Source of the DNA: Candidatus Poribacteria bacterium
GTDB taxonomy: Bacteria > Poribacteria > WGA-4E > WGA-3G
NCBI GenBank assembly: GCA_009845505.1
Contig: VXZL01000230.1
Span: 1-8,232 of the forward strand
DNA length: 8,232 nt
Direction: 5' to 3'
In this document: piece after piece, positions 1 through 6,870 of the stretch
Position numbering within the stretch: the first letter of the stretch is position 1
How the letters are laid out: the number at the start of each line of letters is the position of its first letter
Notes under the pieces: generated by a model
What the model was told of the DNA's origin: nothing
What the model saw: the letters and a program-made list of their open reading frames with translations, nothing else
Database searches by the model: none
Made by a program: the position numbers and the translations under genes

Positions 1-936
1 TGGCAGCACCACTCGTGGGCAGGCGTATTTCCGGCGACGCTCTGTCCTTTTCATGAAGATGAATCCATTGATGAAACCGGACTGCGTCAGTATATGCAGG
101 AACTTGCGAGTGTCCCAGGCATAAAAGGTGTGGTCTGTAACGGACACACCGGCGAAATTATGTCTCTCCGTCTGCATGAAAGACAGCGGGTTACACAAAT
201 TACCGCGGAAGCCGTTGGCGACCAAGTTAAAGTCGTCTCAGGCGTGAGTGCGGAAGGGAGTCTTCCGGCAATTGATGACGCACTCGCAGCGAAGGAAGCC
301 GGGGCAGATGCCATTCTCTTAATGCCTGCACACCACTGGCTGCGTTTCGGGAGGACTCCGGAAACCGCAGTCGGCTTCTTCCAAGATGTCGCTGAAGGCG
401 CAGATATACCCATTATTGTTCATCAATATCCGGCATGGACGAAGGCAGGCTATAGTCTCGAAGAGATGTTGGAGATGGTCCAGATCCCACAGGTTATCTG
501 TATTAAGATGGGGACCCGCGACATGGCGCGCTGGCGATGGGATTATGAACAACTCAAAGAAGCGGCACCGGACGTTCCTATCTTGACCTGTCACGATGAA
601 TACCTACTCGCTTCGCTGCTTGAAGGCAGTGACGGGGCTCTCATCGGGTTTGCCGGTTTTGTGCCAGAGTTGATGGTAGATGTCGTTCACGCTGCACTCA
701 ACAACGACTTACTTGGCGCGCGCAAGGCGCGCAGTCAAGTAGACGCACTGGCGCGGATTGTCTACAACTTTGGTGAACCGAGCAGTGATGCACATCAACG
801 CATGAAATGTGCGCGCTGGTTGATGGGTCGATTCCCTTCAATGACGATGCGTCGACCCCTCCGCCAATTGTCCACTGCCGAAATAGATAAGATCCGAACC
901 CGGCTTGAGACAACCGGCTATCAGTGTGTTAATTAG
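1..936 (+). CDS. DapA/NanA-family aldolase or dehydratase (5'-truncated)
   Basis: Partial class I (Schiff-base) aldolase-fold enzyme of the dihydrodipicolinate synthase / N-acetylneuraminate lyase superfamily, presumably cytoplasmic. The frame is open from base 1 with no in-frame start before the ATG at 94, and the bases before 94 encode the usual N-terminal strand (AGVFPATLCPF). The true start therefore lies just outside the window; 311 residues are visible, close to the family's usual 300. Numbered from base 1: the pyruvate-loop motif G-H-T-G-E is at 48-52, and the Schiff-base lysine is K169 in I-C-I-K-M-G. The position 28 residues before this lysine, where E. coli DapA has its catalytic tyrosine, is H141 (H-Q-Y-P), with a tyrosine two residues on. 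True DapA function is therefore doubtful; a keto-sugar-acid aldolase or dehydratase is more likely. It lies upstream of three sugar-type oxidoreductases in the same direction. Fold is sure, substrate unknown. Confidence 0.9.
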   Translation, partial: WQHHSWAGVFPATLCPFHEDESIDETGLRQYMQELASVPGIKGVVCNGHTGEIMSLRLHERQRVTQITAEAVGDQVKVVSGVSAEGSLPAIDDALAAKEAGADAILLMPAHHWLRFGRTPETAVGFFQDVAEGADIPIIVHQYPAWTKAGYSLEEMLEMVQIPQVICIKMGTRDMARWRWDYEQLKEAAPDVPILTCHDEYLLASLLEGSDGALIGFAGFVPELMVDVVHAALNNDLLGARKARSQVDALARIVYNFGEPSSDAHQRMKCARWLMGRFPSMTMRRPLRQLSTAEIDKIRTRLETTGYQCVN

Positions 937-958
937 CAGGCGACTGTCAGGTCGCTAC

Positions 959-1029
959 GCTATCAGCAGTCAGCAGAAGCCCAGAAAATTTGAGGATGTT
1001 GGATTTTCCATCGCTCCTTTACTGATAGC
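959..1029. repeat. nested inverted repeat, probable dispersed-repeat remnant
   Basis: Outer arms GCTATCAG (959-966) and CTGATAGC (1022-1029) are perfect inverted copies. Inner arms GAAAAT (984-989) and ATTTTC (1003-1008) are also inverted. Two direct copies of TCAGCAG occupy 963-976. The layout, with short TCAGCAG heptamers on one side and CTGATAGC on the other, resembles mobile intergenic repeats I recall from Poribacteria-like genomes. That link is from memory and unverified; only the arms are directly seen. Confidence 0.45.
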
Positions 1030-1044
1030 TATTAAAACGGAATT

Positions 1045-1050
1045 GGGGAA
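1045..1050 (+). promoter_or_regulatory. Shine-Dalgarno-like site for the first oxidoreductase
   Basis: GGGGAA ends 4 nt before the ATG at 1055. The match to the anti-SD core is moderate. It supports 1055 as the start over the upstream TTG at 905, because the protein from 1055 begins directly with the Rossmann strand (K-Y-A-L-I-G-H-G). Confidence 0.5.
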
Positions 1051-1054
1051 TGAA

Positions 1055-2269
1055 ATGTCACGTTTAAAATATGCACTCATCGGTCACGGTAGACGCGGCG
1101 CAGCACATCTGTCAACAGCTGCGACATTAAAGGACACCTTTGAGGTTGTCGCCGTATGTGACGCACATCGCGAATCGGCAGCGGCAGGCGCAGCGAAGCT
1201 GGGCGTTAAGGCATACACCGATGTCCGAAAGCTTATTGACGAAGTACCCTTGGATGTCTGTGATGTCGTCGTGCCGGCACCACTCCATCATATCGTTTCT
1301 TGCTATCTCTCCCGCTGCGGTATTCCGCACAACGTGGAGACCGGACTCGCACCAACCCTCGGTTTGATGGATATGATGATCACTGATGCTACTGAAAATG
1401 CGGCCAAACTTCAAACATCAGAGAATTTTCCTTTCGTTCCGGTTGAGCAGTTTGTGTGCAAACTCATTCACGAAGGTGTCATCGGGGATGTCCATAAGTG
1501 CTATCGGCTTTTCTCGACAACTGGATACCATGGACTCGCCGCGATACGATGTCGGATGAACGCTGCGCCTACGGCGGTCAGCAGCATAGGACACACGATG
1601 CCTGTTACCCCTTACATTGATAGCGCAAAGCGGGATTTTAATCGGGAGAACCTCGAATTTTACGCCGTAGATTTTGAAAATGGCGGACTCGGCATCGCCA
1701 TGGTCGGAAATAAAAACGGGTGTCTCGGACGGAACAAACTCGTCGGTTTTGAGTCGTGTGGTGAACGCGGAACGATTATTACCAACGGAAACCAGAGTGC
1801 TACTGGTGGTGAGACGGTCAACGTTTGCACGGATGAGGACATCGCCCTACGCGGCAGCAAGGCACAAACGTACGAATTTCAGAGAGAATATAGTGAGGAT
1901 GGAACGCTGCAACGTATCTTTGTAGAACTTCCACGATCGTTAGGTGGCACTGTTGAATGGGTAAACCCCTATCGGCACACAACTCTACCGGAGCGCGGTA
2001 TTTCATTGGCGACGATGCTTGACGGTATCGCTCGCGCAGTCCGAGAAGACACGCAACCCCTTTGGACGGGAGAAATGGGAAGGGCAGATCAGGAGATGGT
2101 CATCGCCGCACACCGATCCATCCGGACGAATCGTCAACCGATCGCGCTCCCACTTCAACCTGACCCTGCCGAAGAAGAAGCATTTGATCGCAATTTTGAA
2201 GAACGATTCGGTGTTCACCCACGTGAAAATATCGAAAAGGCGTTACAGATTAATTTCAAAGAGCGTTAG
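1055..2269 (+). CDS. divergent Gfo/Idh/MocA-family oxidoreductase lacking the catalytic lysine
   Basis: A 404-residue protein of the NAD(P)-dependent Gfo/Idh/MocA family: N-terminal Rossmann fold (about 1-125), then the alpha/beta substrate and dimerisation domain. The dinucleotide motif G-H-G-R-R-G is at residues 10-15, with an acidic residue after the second strand (V-A-V-C-D) suggesting NAD preference. The family's E-K-P signature should fall at about residue 95, and here reads E95-T96-G97, so the catalytic and cofactor-contacting lysine is absent. A conserved-looking S-S-I-G-H site puts a histidine at 180. The C-terminus extends about 60-70 residues past the usual 330-350 and is rich in charged residues. 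ATG 1055 is chosen for its upstream GGGGAA and position before the Rossmann strand. It is the first of three tandem paralogues, probably co-transcribed with the upstream aldolase. It may be a dehydrogenase with an altered mechanism, or a binding protein; the substrate is unknown. Confidence 0.88.
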   Translation: MSRLKYALIGHGRRGAAHLSTAATLKDTFEVVAVCDAHRESAAAGAAKLGVKAYTDVRKLIDEVPLDVCDVVVPAPLHHIVSCYLSRCGIPHNVETGLAPTLGLMDMMITDATENAAKLQTSENFPFVPVEQFVCKLIHEGVIGDVHKCYRLFSTTGYHGLAAIRCRMNAAPTAVSSIGHTMPVTPYIDSAKRDFNRENLEFYAVDFENGGLGIAMVGNKNGCLGRNKLVGFESCGERGTIITNGNQSATGGETVNVCTDEDIALRGSKAQTYEFQREYSEDGTLQRIFVELPRSLGGTVEWVNPYRHTTLPERGISLATMLDGIARAVREDTQPLWTGEMGRADQEMVIAAHRSIRTNRQPIALPLQPDPAEEEAFDRNFEERFGVHPRENIEKALQINFKER

Positions 2270-2304
2270 GTAGCACGAAAATTGTAACAATTTCAGACCG
2301 CAAT

Positions 2305-2309
2305 AGAGG
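2305..2309 (+). promoter_or_regulatory. Shine-Dalgarno site deciding the start at 2315
   Basis: AGAGG followed by TGAAA and then ATG at 2315 gives a strong, well-spaced (5 nt) ribosome binding site. The in-frame GTG at 2309 overlaps this site and cannot use it, so the ATG at 2315 is preferred. Confidence 0.7.
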
Positions 2310-2314
2310 TGAAA

Positions 2315-3316
2315 ATGACTGAAGTTAAAATTGGATTTATCGGATGTGGCGGCAACGCCAATGGTCACATGAATCGGTTAGCCGAAATCGAAGGTGCACG
2401 CGTTGTGGCTGTCTGTGATGTTCAAGCTGACCGAGCGCAAAGTGCAGCTGAAAAACATAACGCTGATGCCTATACCGCACACCAGGAACTCCTTGAACGT
2501 GATGACTTGGATGCAGTCTATCTCAGCCTCCCTGTTTTTGCCCACGGGGAGCCAGAACTTGATGTTATCCATCGGGGTTTACCATTTTTCGTTGAAAAAC
2601 CCGTTGCCATCAATATGGACATTGCCCTTGAGATTTTGGAGGAGTTATGGGCACCCACAGAGTTAATAACATGCGTCGGTTACCAACTCCGTTACCTCGG
2701 CTCGACCCAAATCACACGGCAGATCCTCCAGGACCGGACCCTTAACATGGTCGTCGGTAAGTATTGGTGCAGTACTGGACACGGGGACCCGAACGCGTGG
2801 CTCCGACAGATGAACAAATCCGGCGGGCAACTTGTCGAACAAGCGACACATACCATCGATATGATGCGCTATATGTGCGGTGAAGTCGAGACCGTCTACG
2901 CCATGCAAGCGAATCGGTTTCTCAAAGAGACGGATTGCCCAGATGCTAACAGTGTCGCCCTCCAGTTTGAGAGTGGTGCTGTCGGTTCGCTGACGGCGAC
3001 TTGGGCGTATGCGGGGGACTGGGCGAACGCCAATATCCTCGATGTACTTTATGAAGGAGAACTCCTGAATTGGAATCCATCCAGAGTCTCGGTACAGGAA
3101 GACGGCGACTGGGTGGACAAAACAGCACCGAGCCCAACAATTGATGACGTTTTCGTTGAAGCAGTGCGCAGTGGTGATGCCTCCGCAATCCTGAGTCCTT
3201 ACAGCGATGCGGTTAAAACACTCGCAATATCCCTTGCAGCGAACCAGTCCGCACAAGAGAACCGACCGGTAGACATCGCTTCAATTTTAGATAAGGAATC
3301 CATTTTTTTTGAATAA
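2315..3316 (+). CDS. Gfo/Idh/MocA-family oxidoreductase (canonical)
   Basis: A 333-residue NAD(P)-dependent sugar, inositol or amino-sugar dehydrogenase-type protein of normal family length. The Rossmann motif G-C-G-G-N-A is at residues 10-15, after the strand V-K-I-G-F-I. An aspartate ends strand 2 (V-A-V-C-D), which favours NAD. The E-K-P motif is intact at 94-96 (catalytic K95), and the second half of the active site is present as G-G..E-Q-A-T-H-T-I-D, with H179 and D182. These are the catalytic positions known from glucose-fructose oxidoreductase and inositol dehydrogenase relatives. It is the middle gene of three tandem paralogues, 45 bp after the first and 34 bp before the third. Its last codons lie in a run of eight T (3303-3310), so the C-terminus I-F-F-E and the reading frame depend on that homopolymer being correctly sequenced. 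Family assignment is firm; the substrate cannot be read. Confidence 0.93.
   Translation: MTEVKIGFIGCGGNANGHMNRLAEIEGARVVAVCDVQADRAQSAAEKHNADAYTAHQELLERDDLDAVYLSLPVFAHGEPELDVIHRGLPFFVEKPVAINMDIALEILEELWAPTELITCVGYQLRYLGSTQITRQILQDRTLNMVVGKYWCSTGHGDPNAWLRQMNKSGGQLVEQATHTIDMMRYMCGEVETVYAMQANRFLKETDCPDANSVALQFESGAVGSLTATWAYAGDWANANILDVLYEGELLNWNPSRVSVQEDGDWVDKTAPSPTIDDVFVEAVRSGDASAILSPYSDAVKTLAISLAANQSAQENRPVDIASILDKESIFFE
3303..3310 (+). other. T8 homopolymer at a gene junction
   Basis: Eight consecutive T end the coding part of the second oxidoreductase, immediately before GAA-TAA. The frame of the third oxidoreductase is open from just inside this run (TTG at 3309) to its ATG at 3351. Loss of one T, in the DNA or by transcript slippage, would join the two genes in frame. 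Confidence 0.8.
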
Positions 3317-3338
3317 GGATGCATTTAACGCTTCTGAA

Positions 3339-3343
3339 AAGGA
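3339..3343 (+). promoter_or_regulatory. Shine-Dalgarno site for the third oxidoreductase
   Basis: AAGGA ends 7 nt before the ATG at 3351. This favours 3351 over the in-frame TTG at 3309, which lies inside the T8 tract and overlaps the upstream stop codon. Confidence 0.6.
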
Positions 3344-3350
3344 TCAGACT

Positions 3351-4343
3351 ATGCCCGAACCTTCTAATCCAAAACACCGCGTAGCAATCGTCGGTTGTGG
3401 TGGCATCTCTCAGGCTCACGGCAACGCTTGGCGAAATGTACCAGAGATTGAAATTGTGGGGGCGTGTGATGAGAAGTTTGAACCGCTTGCACGCTTCGCC
3501 ACTGAATATAACGTCCAGAATACTTACAACGACCTTCGACAGATGTTGGAGAAACAGCAGCCCGATATCTTGGTGATTGCAACGTGGCCCTCAAGCCATC
3601 TGAAAAACGTCTTGGAAGCCGTACGGTGTGGTGTTAAAGGAATTCTCGTTGAAAAACCGATTGCTGTTAATGCCACACAGTTGGAACAGATGATTCAGGT
3701 TACCGAGCGCGCCAATATTCTATTGATGGAAGCGTTCATGTATCGACACCATCCGTTGACGCTCGCTGTAAAACGGAAAATTGAAGATGGCGCCATCGGA
3801 GAGGTCCGCTATGCGCGCTCCAGTTTTTCGACAGGCTTGACAGATCGTCGGAATTGGCGATTGAGAGGCGACCTCGGCGGTGGTGCCGTCATGGACTTAG
3901 GGTGTTATTCCATTAATATTATCCGTTATCTTGTTGGGCGAGAACCACAGTCGGTCTGGGCAACAGGAAAGTTTGAACCGATCAACAGTGTTTGGGAAAC
4001 CCTCATCGGGACCTTGGACTTCGGTAATGGGGTTACTGGACAATTGGATTGTAGTTTCGGCTGGACGTGGCGTGAATGTTATGAGGTCGCTGGCACAGAG
4101 GGCACGCTCTTCGTTCAGAGCGCATGGGGCAACTCGGAAGGTGACGCACACTTCACTATCAACGGTGAAACTTTTAGCGTTACTGGCGTGAATCCGTATG
4201 TCGCTGAGATCCTTGATCTGTGTCGAGCGGTAGAGACCGGCACCGCCACTCGCTTACCGATAGCCGACGCACTCGGCAATATGCGGGTTATTGATGCGCT
4301 GCACGAGTCTGCACGCACGGGCCAAAGTCGCAAAGTGGGCTAA
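3351..4343 (+). CDS. Gfo/Idh/MocA-family oxidoreductase, dihydrodiol/xylose dehydrogenase-like
   Basis: A 330-residue NAD(P)-dependent oxidoreductase. The Rossmann motif G-C-G-G-I-S is at residues 15-20, and an aspartate or glutamate follows strand 2 (V-G-A-C-D-E). The E-K-P motif is at 101-103 (K102). The second active-site motif is G-G-G-A-V-M-D-L-G-C-Y-S-I-N, with Y186 where the canonical group has a histidine. This tyrosine variant is known from dimeric dihydrodiol dehydrogenase and NADP-xylose dehydrogenase-type members, where lysine and tyrosine form the catalytic pair. The protein therefore belongs to a different subfamily from the two preceding paralogues, so the three genes are not simply recent duplicates. 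It is probably co-transcribed with them. A start at TTG 3309 would add 14 residues without family resemblance, so ATG 3351 is chosen. The substrate is probably a sugar or sugar-derived polyol, which is inference. Confidence 0.92.
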   Translation: MPEPSNPKHRVAIVGCGGISQAHGNAWRNVPEIEIVGACDEKFEPLARFATEYNVQNTYNDLRQMLEKQQPDILVIATWPSSHLKNVLEAVRCGVKGILVEKPIAVNATQLEQMIQVTERANILLMEAFMYRHHPLTLAVKRKIEDGAIGEVRYARSSFSTGLTDRRNWRLRGDLGGGAVMDLGCYSINIIRYLVGREPQSVWATGKFEPINSVWETLIGTLDFGNGVTGQLDCSFGWTWRECYEVAGTEGTLFVQSAWGNSEGDAHFTINGETFSVTGVNPYVAEILDLCRAVETGTATRLPIADALGNMRVIDALHESARTGQSRKVG

Positions 4344-4345
4344 AA

Positions 4346-4435
4346 TTGGAAGTAACTCCGTTTGTAGTAGGGCAATTCATTGCCCCTTGTTTGGAAATAA
4401 TTCCGTTTGTAGTAGGGCAATTCATTGCCCGTTGT
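4346..4435. repeat. two tandem 45-bp repeats with internal hairpins
   Basis: Unit 1 (4346-4390) and unit 2 (4391-4435) match at 42 of 45 positions and fill nearly the whole 109-bp gap between the third oxidoreductase and the VWA protein. Each contains the perfect inverted repeat GGGCAAT-TC-ATTGCCC (4370-4385 and 4415-4430). Each also has a short imperfect dyad at its start (GGAAGTAACTCC in unit 1, GGAAATAATTCC in unit 2). The three differences are unit positions 7, 11 and 41. The hairpins are not followed by a clean T run, so a terminator role is possible but unproven. The GGGCAATTCATTGCCC core resembles a palindromic repeat I recall as widespread in Poribacteria-like genomes; that is from memory. 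Confidence 0.9.
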
Positions 4436-4452
4436 TAAGCGTAGGTTAAAAA

Positions 4453-6828
4453 ATGTTTGAGAAAATGATGAAGTACCCCATAGATGTCTTCCGAGAAGGC
4501 AATTTCTCGTTTGGAGTGCCGCTGCCGGGACTCCTGATAGCTGTGTTGCTCGCCGCACTTTTTGTGGCTACGATATGGGCATATCGGAGCACGCGCGGAC
4601 GCACGCGACGCCCATTTCGAGGGATTCTCATTTTCTTTCGCACTGTTGTGCTCTGTTTACTCGCTTTCTGTCTACTTAAACCCTTCCTCACAATTTACCA
4701 AACCAGTCCCGATGATTCCTACCTATTGGTAATGGTCGATCAGTCCAAGAGCATGCAGATTACCGATTCGCCCGATGACGCAACCCGATTGCACCGCGCC
4801 AACGAACTCCTTTTCAAAGAGGGAGAGGGGCTTCTTGAGAAACTAAACGCCAAATTCAAAGTACGATTCTTTGGGTTCGATACGACAGCAAAACGGATTC
4901 CGAGCGAACCGTTGAACGCAGCGAACGGCGAAAGTACAGATATTCCGCAGGCGGTTAACGAAGCACTCGACGATCTACAAGGTGTCCCGCTTTCTGGGGC
5001 TGTGCTGTTGACAGATGGGGCAGACAGAAGCAGCGCAGACATCGCAAAATTCGCGATGCAAATCCGAGAACGGAAACTCCCTATCCATACCGTCGGTATC
5101 GGCTCAGAAACGGGCAACCCGGATCTCGAACTCGTCAAAGTGGATATTCCGAGAACCGCCGAGGAAGATTTCCCCGTAGAAATGTGGTTAACACTCAAAC
5201 GCAAGGGATTTCCGGGAAAGAAAGTCAACGTTCAACTCATCAGCAACGGACGGATACTGAAAACAGAATCTGTTGATATGGATAAAGAGTCCTCCTGGAT
5301 GCGCCAACTCCGTGTAACAGACGACTCATCTGACACAAAAACAGAACGCGTGTTGCTTAGGTTCATACCACGAGAAGCGGGCACCCAAAGGTTTGAAGTC
5401 CATGCAGAGTTAGGCGAAACGGAGGCGGTACCACAAAATAATACGAAGACATTTTTATTGAAGGTAGCACCCACAAAACGCGTAAAGATCCTATTCGTTG
5501 ATGGCAAACCGCGTTCCGAATTCGGCTTTATAAAACGCGCCCTCAAAAACGACCCGAACATCCAACTAACCGACCGGTTCTTGACAAGGCTCACCGGCGA
5601 TAGTCAACATTATGGGGGCACCCGCTCCGAAGCAGCACATGATTTCCGTTTTTATCCCGACCGGAAAGAGATACTCTTCGACTTTGACGCTATTATCTTA
5701 GGCAACGTCGATGCCTCACAATTCACCCCTACGCAGTTAGAGAACACCCATGAATTCGTACGCACCCGAGGCGGTGGACTGCTGATGTTAGGCGGTTCCA
5801 AATCTTTAGGGAATCACGAATTCTCGGAATCCTATATTAACACACCGATTGCCCAATGCCTCCCCATAGAGTTGGAACTCGGTTCACCACCAGCACCGTT
5901 AGCACCCAGACGACGCGGCTCGCAGTCTCTTAGAAACACGGGATATAAATTGCAATTGACACCCGATGGAAAAGTTGAAACGCTCATGGCATTGGCAAAT
6001 AGCCCAACGGAGAACATAGAGCGTTGGACGCGCCTTCCTTCACTCATGGGCTATAGCAAAGTAAAGCGGGCAAAAGCAGGCGCACTCGTTCTCGCTGAAC
6101 ATCCGACAGATCGGAATGAATTCGGCAATCGCATCCTTATTGCAACCCATAACTACAATGCAGGACGCGTCATGGTGTTTACACCGCACACCTCATGGCG
6201 GTGGCGGATGCATACCCCCCACGAAGATGATAGTTATGAACGGTTCTGGCGACAGGTCGCCAAGTGGTTGACAACCGCACCCAAGGAACATATTAGACTC
6301 GATATTGCGAAAACCGCCTATTCCCTGAAAGAACCCGTGATAATTGAGGTTACCGCTACAGATCCGCAGTTTGAACCCACAAACAACGCAAAACTCCGAG
6401 CAGTTGTGGTTGATGAAGCGGGAAAACGGAGAGAACTGAAACTTGAGCAGGTCCTCGGTAAAGACGGATTCTATACAGCGCGTTTTATTCCGAATCGGTA
6501 CGGCGAATACACCGTCACTGCTACCGGTACCCTTGATGGTGAAAACCTCGGAGAACAACAGAGTCTGTTCGAGGTAAAGACCTCCTACGCCGAATTTAGC
6601 AACGCCGAACTCAACGTCGAGCTTCTCAAAACACTCGCTGAAGGTAGCGGTGGGGCATACTACAGTCCCGAAGAAGCATCGCAACTTGCCAATCGGATTC
6701 CACTTGTCGAGAGTGCAACGTCAAAGATTACGGACGTAGACATTTGGGATATGCCCCTAATTTTCGGGTTGGTCATCGCGCTACTTGGATTCGAGTGGTT
6801 TCTAAGGAAACGGGGTGGGTTGATATAG
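4453..6828 (+). CDS. membrane-anchored VWA / glutamine-amidotransferase-like protein
   Basis: A 791-residue membrane protein. Helices are predicted at about 24-44, 57-75 and 767-784. The strongly basic loop at 45-56 and the terminal R-K-R suggest those parts are cytoplasmic, so the large soluble region (about 80-760) is probably periplasmic. A von Willebrand A domain (about 90-215) has a full MIDAS metal site: D96-x-S98-x-S100, T162 and T187-D188-G189. A beta-sandwich-like segment (about 226-338) follows. Next comes a class I glutamine-amidotransferase-like fold from V344, including G-G-G-L-L-M-L-G-G (440-448) and a W-R-W motif (582-584). A second beta-sandwich segment is at about 615-712. 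No cysteine sits at the amidotransferase elbow, so it is probably non-catalytic. Such proteins usually neighbour MoxR ATPase and DUF58/BatA genes; none is here. Start ATG 4453 has a weak upstream AGG; in-frame ATGs at 4465 and 4468 are alternatives. Role unknown, perhaps envelope scaffolding or metal-dependent binding. Confidence 0.87.
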   Translation: MFEKMMKYPIDVFREGNFSFGVPLPGLLIAVLLAALFVATIWAYRSTRGRTRRPFRGILIFFRTVVLCLLAFCLLKPFLTIYQTSPDDSYLLVMVDQSKSMQITDSPDDATRLHRANELLFKEGEGLLEKLNAKFKVRFFGFDTTAKRIPSEPLNAANGESTDIPQAVNEALDDLQGVPLSGAVLLTDGADRSSADIAKFAMQIRERKLPIHTVGIGSETGNPDLELVKVDIPRTAEEDFPVEMWLTLKRKGFPGKKVNVQLISNGRILKTESVDMDKESSWMRQLRVTDDSSDTKTERVLLRFIPREAGTQRFEVHAELGETEAVPQNNTKTFLLKVAPTKRVKILFVDGKPRSEFGFIKRALKNDPNIQLTDRFLTRLTGDSQHYGGTRSEAAHDFRFYPDRKEILFDFDAIILGNVDASQFTPTQLENTHEFVRTRGGGLLMLGGSKSLGNHEFSESYINTPIAQCLPIELELGSPPAPLAPRRRGSQSLRNTGYKLQLTPDGKVETLMALANSPTENIERWTRLPSLMGYSKVKRAKAGALVLAEHPTDRNEFGNRILIATHNYNAGRVMVFTPHTSWRWRMHTPHEDDSYERFWRQVAKWLTTAPKEHIRLDIAKTAYSLKEPVIIEVTATDPQFEPTNNAKLRAVVVDEAGKRRELKLEQVLGKDGFYTARFIPNRYGEYTVTATGTLDGENLGEQQSLFEVKTSYAEFSNAELNVELLKTLAEGSGGAYYSPEEASQLANRIPLVESATSKITDVDIWDMPLIFGLVIALLGFEWFLRKRGGLI

Positions 6829-6859
6829 CAGAAAAACCGCTTCCCACTAACAACCTTAT

Positions 6860-6864
6860 GGAGA
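6860..6864 (+). promoter_or_regulatory. Shine-Dalgarno site for the retropepsin-like gene
   Basis: GGAGA ends 6 nt before the ATG at 6871, a well-spaced ribosome binding site that fixes the start of this small gene. Confidence 0.65.
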
Positions 6865-6870
6865 TAGAAA

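Larger units (their letters stand above)
937..1054 (+). other. intergenic spacer with repeat-derived sequence
   Basis: A 118-bp gap between the aldolase and the first oxidoreductase. The oxidoreductase frame stays open upstream to a TTG at 905, but that extension would encode low-complexity residues unlike any Rossmann N-terminus and would overlap the aldolase, so it is treated as non-coding. It holds a nested inverted repeat (described separately) and the ribosome binding site of the next gene. No convincing promoter was seen. Confidence 0.6.

Noticed and set aside
905..1054. N-terminal extension of the first oxidoreductase from a TTG at 905
   Set aside because: It overlaps the aldolase, translates repeat-like sequence, and puts 50 unrelated residues before the Rossmann strand; ATG 1055 has its own ribosome binding site.
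2663..3256. 197-residue open frame on the minus strand
   Set aside because: It lies wholly inside the canonical oxidoreductase gene, shows no recognisable domain, and is explained as an antisense shadow.
4346..4435. CRISPR-like direct repeats
   Set aside because: The two 45-bp units abut directly with no unique spacers, and there are only two copies.
4740..5228. 162-residue open frame on the minus strand
   Set aside because: It is antisense to the VWA domain coding region, with serine/arginine-rich composition typical of shadow frames.
6193..6684. 163-residue open frame on the minus strand
   Set aside because: It is antisense to the VWA/amidotransferase-like gene and has no recognisable motif.
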